Origin: Onchidella celtica | Lineage: Eukaryota > Mollusca > Gastropoda > Systellommatophora > Onchidiidae | Assembly (NCBI GenBank): GCA_963931925.1 | Contig: OZ007579.1 | Span: 35,046,118-35,110,117, forward strand | DNA length: 64,000 nucleotides | Direction of reading: 5' to 3' | Part shown: positions 58,431 to 64,000 of the stretch, piece after piece | Position numbering within the stretch: the first letter of the stretch is position 1 | Layout of the letters: each line of letters begins with the position of its first letter | Program-made: the position numbers and the translations under genes | The notes under the pieces: generated by a model | The model's input: only the letters and a program-made list of their open reading frames with translations | What the model was told of the DNA's origin: nothing | The model's database searches: none

Positions 58431-58670
58431 CGGGGGGGGGGGGGGAAGAACAAGAGATTTGTACGTTTGCTCCTTGAGCTGGCTGCACTTCAGTTCCTTG
58501 GGTAATTTTCATTTTTGTTCTTTGAGAGTTACTTGTTTGTCTTTGAGAGAGTTCCACATAGGGTCTTTGAAAGCTGTGCACTTGGTTCTGTGAGAGAGTG
58601 CCAGCATAGTTCTTTGAGAGAGGGTTGCAGTTTAGTGCACTGAAAGAGCTGCGCTGTGTTTCTTTGAGAG
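57690..58670. repeat. 66-69-bp minisatellite
   Basis: The unit is GAGCTGCATTTTGGTTCTTT, then GAGAGAGATGCAA(C/T)TTGAAAGA, then GGTGCACTCCAGTTCTTTGA. Starts at 57832, 57898, 57964 and 58033 give 66, 66 and 69 bp. Because the period is a multiple of three, all three minus-strand frames stay open for 100-250 codons. I do not call a protein. GA and AC microsatellites lie inside (58190-58265, 58395-58425). Confidence 0.9.
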
Positions 58671-58689
58671 ATCTACTTTCACACCAGTA

Positions 58690-59640
58690 AGGTTTGTGTG
58701 CAACGTCAATTAAAGGCTCCTGCGATCGGCATCTTCCTCTAACAGGTTTTGAAAGTGCTCATTGCACCATGCATTGTCCTCTGCTCAGAGGAAACGTTGA
58801 AAATAACAAGCTGGAAATGCACAGTGACTTATGTGTTACATACTGGAAAGCACCGGATTAAAAAATTAACATAGTGGGGCGCCTTACTTTGTCTGGTCAC
58901 TGATTGATATGAGACTGACAGTATTTGTAGCTATTAAAGTGTGGATGGGGCGAAGATTCGCATGATTAATAACAGATTGATCAATTAACTCAAAATATTT
59001 ACCAAAATAATATTTACCATTCCCTTATTTGATCACATTTGATCCGCCCATATTCACCGGTCTTGTCTTTCTTTCTTCAAAGTCGGTGTCCACTCCATTG
59101 AACGGCAACTTCAAAGACCGTAAACTCGCCGCCGCCCCTTCCTTTGATCTATTCATTCAAGTTTACCCTACCATCGGCGATTACATTAATGACAATATCT
59201 CTGACTTCGGGGGCAAAATATGCGCCGGTTGAGATCTGAGCTATTTCAAAGTGACCATGTTTTATCCGTCCCCAGACTCAATGATTTTACTGGCACATAA
59301 CTATAATTATATAAAGTAATTTTTAAAAAGTCATTTCGAACTTAGTAAAACATAATTACTCTGTGTGCCTGAGTGTGTGCATGCGTGTGTGAATTTTGTA
59401 CACAACGAACTATTCCCTATATCTCCAAATCTTTAAAATAATTATGAGTTACAGGCTATGGTACATGACTGCCCTTCTTCAGTCTCGTTATTTCTTAACA
59501 TGATACAATCATGCACTACTACGAAATAATGATTTTTACATTGAGGCTATATTTGTCAACTTTCACTTCTTTTCTTCTTTTTCAGCGCCAATATTTGATA
59601 CATGTAGTAGCCATGCTATTAAACGTTTACTAAACGTTCA
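58690..59640. other. non-coding interior, nothing recognised
   Basis: No open frame with a known motif. Confidence 0.45.
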
Positions 59641-60571
59641 CTATTAAACATTACTAAACTAAACGTTTAGCGAGGTTCAAGCGCCAACAATTGGCCGTGG
59701 CCAGTGATGCATAACCTCGCAATCGATTTTAGCGAGGTTCAATCGCCGACATTTGGCCAGCTGAACGTTAAGCAGGTTATAACACGGAACTACATCATCG
59801 CTTTTCTCCACTACTAAGCAGAATTTTTTCGTTTTTTCAAGTGCATCCGATGCGTCTCGTGCTATAGATTCCATTTTTAAAAAAAAGTGAATTTGCCCAA
59901 AAATGGACTTAAGGAGGTTCCAACAGCCAACCGACGATATAGCTTTTACGATTTTCAAAAGACATAGCATGGGTCTTCAAATTTTACCCAGTTTCCAAAA
60001 TCAACATTTAAGTTGTGGAGAGGCCGGCTGGAAAACTGGTAATCTTATCATATAAGGGTCCTGTCGTTGAAATTACAGTTTTTGGTTGATTTTGTCGCTT
60101 CATCATCTCCTCTATATGTGTGTAGAGATTTTTATTTCATCAATAAAATTCCTAAATCAGTTACGAAGATCTACATATTACTAGATCCAACTGAAGAGGT
60201 TTTTTTCAAAACTCGGTGTCAAATTTTGCATGAGTTATGGCCCCTTTGAAGATAGTCCTTCAAAATTGGTGTAAGACGCATTGTAAGTGTTCGGTTAAAA
60301 CTTGCTGTGTGCAGGCTTTATCCCGAGATAAGGAAGGGACATAGCAAATGTTAGCCCAACACTTATGCCGACAAAAATGGGAAATTTGCAGAGAGCTATG
60401 AAGACTAAATGAAAAAAAAAAAAAATGTATATGTAGGAAGAAAAATATATTGAAAAACAACGTGAGGGTGAAGGAAATACGAATGTGAGCAGGAAGAGAA
60501 TGGACAGAACAAAGGAAAACAGAAAAAATGGGTTAAAAGAGAAATCGAAAAATGTTCTAGAACACTAGTTG

Positions 60572-60577
60572 GTTTGG

Positions 60578-60625
<48 letters not shown>
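60572..60625. repeat. (GTT)n microsatellite
   Basis: About 17 GTT units lie just downstream (transcript sense) of the terminal exon at 60660. Confidence 0.97.
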
Positions 60626-60659
60626 TGAAGCGACGTAACCGTGGGGATCTAACTTGCCG

Positions 60660-60761
60660 TCACTTCTGACACAACTTCTCGGTGCACCCCACACCCGATC
60701 CTGAACAGGTACAAGTGTAGCAGCGGTCTATCGCAGGGAATGTGTCGCCGTGTTGATAGAT
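60660..60761 (-). CDS. VWC-like module, terminal exon of gene 1
   Basis: The intron ends CTTTTGAAATTCCACAG and the exon opens IYQHGDTFPAIDR. It has C-x2-C-x-C-x6-C-x4-C, ending EKLCQK and TGA. The length is 33 codons plus stop. It is the clear counterpart of 10950-11054, including a TGACGG context at the stop. It closes a second gene whose upstream exon is the broken one at 62285-63570. Confidence 0.76.
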   Translation of the reverse strand: MYQHGDTFPAIDRCYTCTCSGSGVGCTEKLCQK

Positions 60762-60799
60762 CTGTGGAATTTCAAAAGAAAGAGATGACGGAATATCCC

Positions 60800-61536
60800 C
60801 TGATGGCACTCTAGAGCACGGGTGGCCAAACTTGCTTAATGTAAAAGCCACATGCGATTAACTTCAGATGTTCGAGAGCAACAAGATATGAACAAAATTT
60901 ACATACATTTTTATTGTTACATACACAATTTATTACAAAATGGTTATATATATTAAGAAAAACACGTATACAACAATATTATTTTACTCATGTATGCAGT
61001 CTTTTCAACTGTTAATTTGCGTCAGTTTCAGTAATCACAAAATATAAATATATATACCAACTGTTTTCAAAATCTTAACTGATGACTGTTTTAACTATAC
61101 TGTACGTATTGAATACGTTAATGAAATATGGGAACATCTAAGAAAAACGAGCAAATTTGCATTTCATTAACAACATTTGACTGCCAAACATAAAACTAGA
61201 AGGGTGAAACAGGAGAGAGATATTAATGATGTTTATTTGCCTTGCTATATACCTATCTGTGTGTCTGTCTGTCTGTCTGAATGCCTGAAGGTCTGTCTGT
61301 CTATGCGAAAGACAGTGTATGTCTGTCCGAAAGAAAGATCTGTCCGAAAGACAGTGAAAAAACAGTACACAAGTTTTACCAGCATTAATTTTCATGCGAT
61401 CAAATAACCTTGATCATTCAATCCAGATCAGAAAAATGGGAGTAAAAATTACCACTAAAACTGCAAACACAAGAAAATTTAAACGTTTGACTCTCATACA
61501 TCGCATCATTTGCGTTTGTTCAAAAAGAGAAGTTGA

Positions 61537-61587
<51 letters not shown>

Positions 61588-61760
61588 CACACTGGGAGAC
61601 ACTGTTTTTGACAGAAAGGAAAAGCCATTGTTTTTGACAGGACGATCCCCCAACTAGTTTTGACAGAAAAAAGAGCGATTAATTTCACATAAAGAACAAT
61701 TTTTGACACAGATAATCAACTAATTTTCAAAAAACAAACAACCGCCCTGCAGTGTAGGCT
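60800..61760. other. non-coding; possible hAT-type fragment and (GTT)n run
   Basis: 60822-60895 (GGGTGGCCAAACTTGC, AAAGCCACATGCG) resembles the start of non-autonomous hAT-type repeats, but the other end was not found. A (GTT)n tract lies at 61533-61587. The Val-rich and Thr-rich open frames over it are artefacts. Confidence 0.4.
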
Positions 61761-62065
61761 AACTGGGGGACACGGTGGTCCAGATATCAGGTGCTCGCCT
61801 CTCATGCCGGAGGTATCGGATTGGATCCCCGGTCGGTGCAGGCATATTGGCTGTTGTTCTTTTTCTTTGGGGGGGGGGGGGGGCAAAAATTCCTGTCCCT
61901 AATCCTATGGTAGGTAAGATCGAACACCTAGTCTTCTCGGATATAGACCAAAAAACTCGGAGGGCCCGTGTGCACGCTGAGCACGTTAAAGGTATCTTGG
62001 CACTTGAAAACCGAAAAAAGCAAGGCCGAACACGGCAGCTCCGCAGGCAAAATTTTAAAACAAAT
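61760..62065 (+). mobile_element. tRNA-derived SINE, copy 2
   Basis: The head has ACGGTGGTCCAGATATCAGG and GCTCGCCTCTCATGCC segments with a weaker B-box (ATTGGATCCC). A 15-base G run follows, then the same body as copy 1 (ACCTAGTCTTCTCGGATATA, GCACGTTAAAGGTATCTTGG). Confidence 0.82.
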
Positions 62066-62284
62066 ATTCCCTACCCCACAAACACAGAAATAAGTAAAGA
62101 AAAATAAAATAAAAACATGAAAAGTCATCTGTAAATGGCTAGGGGGGCGAAACTCCTAATAAAAAAGACCTGAGATCAATAGTTCACGGAGCAATGATAT
62201 CACCAGTTATGACATTTATATCATGGCAAGTTCTAAAGTCAAGACATTTTCAGAGATCAGCCGGGTGGGAAAAAAACAACTGAC

Positions 62285-63570
62285 CTGGCCGTTATATTTG
62301 CAAACAGATCCACATAATTCCTGATAGCAGCTGATCCCAGAAGGAGTATATTATTTTTTTTTTTATGTGTGTCACGAGCACAAGAAAAGTATCAAATAAC
62401 TAGAGCGTATATCTATGTCAGGCCGGTCAGGCCATCTTATTATTTAAATATTAATAAACAAAACAAAAGACAATAGAGGTATATTCAAAGCAATAAATTC
62501 TAATTACTAACTTAATCTATGATATTCATGTAACTATGGTTCCTTATTGGATGTACTGCAATCAATAGCAAATGGGTATATTATACGAAACTAGATATCA
62601 ATCTAAAGTGACAGTTGAGTCGCCACTGGCCAATCGCCAGGCAAACTCTCCCTAAATCATATGGGCTTGAATGTTAGGAGAGCCCAGTACGTTCAAAGCC
62701 TACAGAAGCACACTTCGGCTTGTAGGTAATTAAGCAGTTGCAAAAGACTATATATATATATATGCACAATCACTATTCAATTCATCAACAATGTGCTATA
62801 TTACTTCAATCATACTATGGAGATAGATCTATAATACGGGCCATTCGTTCGTCGAGTGCCAGCTGGGGTTTCCTTAGACTTCCTATGAGGCTGTGGTTCT
62901 CTCTCTATCTCTGAACTTCTATTATGCTTAGACTAATAAGATATGTTACCGTTGGTCACGCCTACTGGTAGGCGCGAACATCAAAAGAGCGCAGCGTGGG
63001 CTTTTAAAGATCAGCCCACTCAGACCTTTCTTTCTAGAGCTCAGTCAGTCCGATTAGCAAGGACTTCTAGTCTTCAAATCACACAGTTCAGGTACGGGCC
63101 AACCGGAGATACTTCACGACACGATGCTTCTGCTCGTCTGTATTCAATGAATCTGAACGTTACACGATGTTTTATACTATCCAACTACCCAGCAGTGCTA
63201 GTCCGCTGGCCCAATTAGTTCAGCAATCTCATTGGCCGAAACCTCCCACCATTTTAATTGTAGTAATACGTCTGCACTATTCTACCAGCCAGTTAACGTG
63301 CAAAAACTTGTCTAGTCATACTTAACAATGTCAACTATCCCCACCTTGTTTCACCCCTACTCCATTACTTATTAATCACGAACATTAAAACCGACAAGCG
63401 TGAATCTAACAGTTTAACTTTACATTTATTTACTCACCAACTATAATTTCTCATGGCCCTGGTAAAAAAACCACTCACGCTCTGCGTGAGATCTAACAAC
63501 ATCCGAATCATGACAATGTGCAAGTCTCACAATCGTTTTCTGAGGGAACTAAATCTCCGATCTGGTAAAT
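62285..63570 (-). pseudogene. VWC-like exon of gene 1, split by a solo LTR
   Basis: The 5' part (63570 down to about 63516) follows a CTAGCCACAG acceptor and reads IYQIGDLVPSENDCETCT. The 3' part (about 62350-62285) reads TPSGISCYQELCGSVCKYNGQ up to CAG/GTCAGT. The solo LTR lies between them. Even without it, a T-rich run on plus (62353-62364) would place a stop in the exon. The CC pair is also altered to C-x3-C. This copy was probably already decaying when the LTR landed. Confidence 0.75.
62370..63515 (-). mobile_element. solo LTR inside the VWC-like exon
   Basis: It is 1146 bp with TGTCACGAGC to AATCATGACA on the plus strand, the reverse of the copy at 44047-45270. Perfect 5-bp duplications ATGTG lie at 62365-62369 and 63516-63520. 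Several indels separate the two copies, so they are separate, not very recent insertions. Confidence 0.93.
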
Positions 63571-63649
63571 CTGTGGCTAGCGAGAACATAATGCCTTCTG
63601 AACTAATTCTCATATTTTTTGTTATTTCAGTTGCCATTTTTCTATATCC

Positions 63650-64000
63650 TCGTTGCTCTCTACATACCCACCAAACTACCCACCTAACACCAATCCACCT
63701 AGATACCTCTGTACCTACCTACCAATCCACTACCAACCTACTAACTATCTAACTACTTATCCAATCACCTATTCGCCTAGCTACCTCTCTTCCTAACTAC
63801 CTTTGCACCTACCTACCTACCAATCTGCCTACGTCCCAAACTACCTGCCTATCTACCTACCTAACTACCCACACGCCTTACCTAGCTACCTAACTACCTG
63901 CTTATTTTCCCACATACAAATTTACCAACCACCTACATATCTACCCAACAAACTACCTTCCTATCCATCTACGTACTAGTCACCTACCTAGTTACTAATC
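63650..64000. repeat. degenerate (CTAC)n array, runs off the window
   Basis: CTAC units with frequent substitutions lie about 80 bp upstream, in transcript sense, of the broken exon. This is the same layout as at 33.7 and 36.95 kb. Confidence 0.9.

Larger units (their letters stand above)
56915..59945. repeat. large inverted pair with AACGAGGTTATAAC-type motifs
   Basis: 56917-56955 (TATCGTCGGTTGGCTGTTGG and GAACCTCGTTAAGTCCA) is the near-exact inverse of 59903-59942. Motifs of the type GCGAGGTTCAAGCGC and GAGGTTATAACAC recur inside both ends (57105-57215 and 59660-59790). This could be a foldback element of about 3 kb or two inverted copies of a smaller repeat. Confidence 0.6.

Noticed and set aside
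61394..61657. Poly-Val / poly-Thr open frames
   Set aside because: Translation of a (GTT)n tract.

Overview
This window is intron-rich, transposon-dense animal DNA. There is no bacterial gene organisation anywhere in it. The repeat mix (DIRS, FLYWCH-type MULE, Helitron, Ty3/gypsy with two pol orders, several LINEs, tRNA-SINEs, tetranucleotide arrays) suggests a marine invertebrate. A mollusc, perhaps a gastropod, is my guess; no single marker proves it.

The only convincing host coding sequence is a set of small minus-strand exons. Seven near-identical 111-bp exons or their terminal equivalents (10.95, 18.6, 20.1, 32.4, 33.5, 35.7 and 36.75 kb) and a second group (60.66 kb and a broken one at 62.3-63.6 kb) each encode one cysteine-rich VWC-like module. 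Each has a pyrimidine tract plus AG in front, and internal exons have a GT donor behind. The exons at 10.95 and 60.66 kb end in stop codons, so I read two tandem paralogous genes. Gene 2 runs from somewhere above 37 kb down to 10.95 kb. Gene 1 enters from the right edge and ends at 60.66 kb. Exons sit in duplicated intron blocks of about 1.0-1.5 kb, often next to (CTAC)n arrays.

Layout of mobile DNA, left to right. 1-762: end of a Ty3/gypsy pol. 4.48-9.40 kb: near-complete DIRS element with inverted termini and an internal complementary region. 11.24-13.40 kb: FLYWCH-MULE with a perfect 9-bp target duplication. 14.8-16.1 kb: Helitron N-terminal relic. 20.5-31.4 kb: decayed L1/Tx1-like LINE interrupted at 21764-28283 by an apparently intact gypsy element. 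That element has identical LTRs, a single 1480-codon gag-pol frame, and integrase upstream of reverse transcriptase (Gmr1-like order). 38.3-41.9 kb: second LINE with one frameshift. 42.08-47.92 kb: defective second Gmr1-like element that itself carries a solo LTR. 62.37-63.52 kb: a second solo LTR of that family, which splits a VWC-like exon.

The rest is simple repeats, minisatellites, SINEs, foldback-type inverted repeats and unassigned non-coding DNA. All coordinates and duplications were read by eye; family names come from motif recognition and were not searched.
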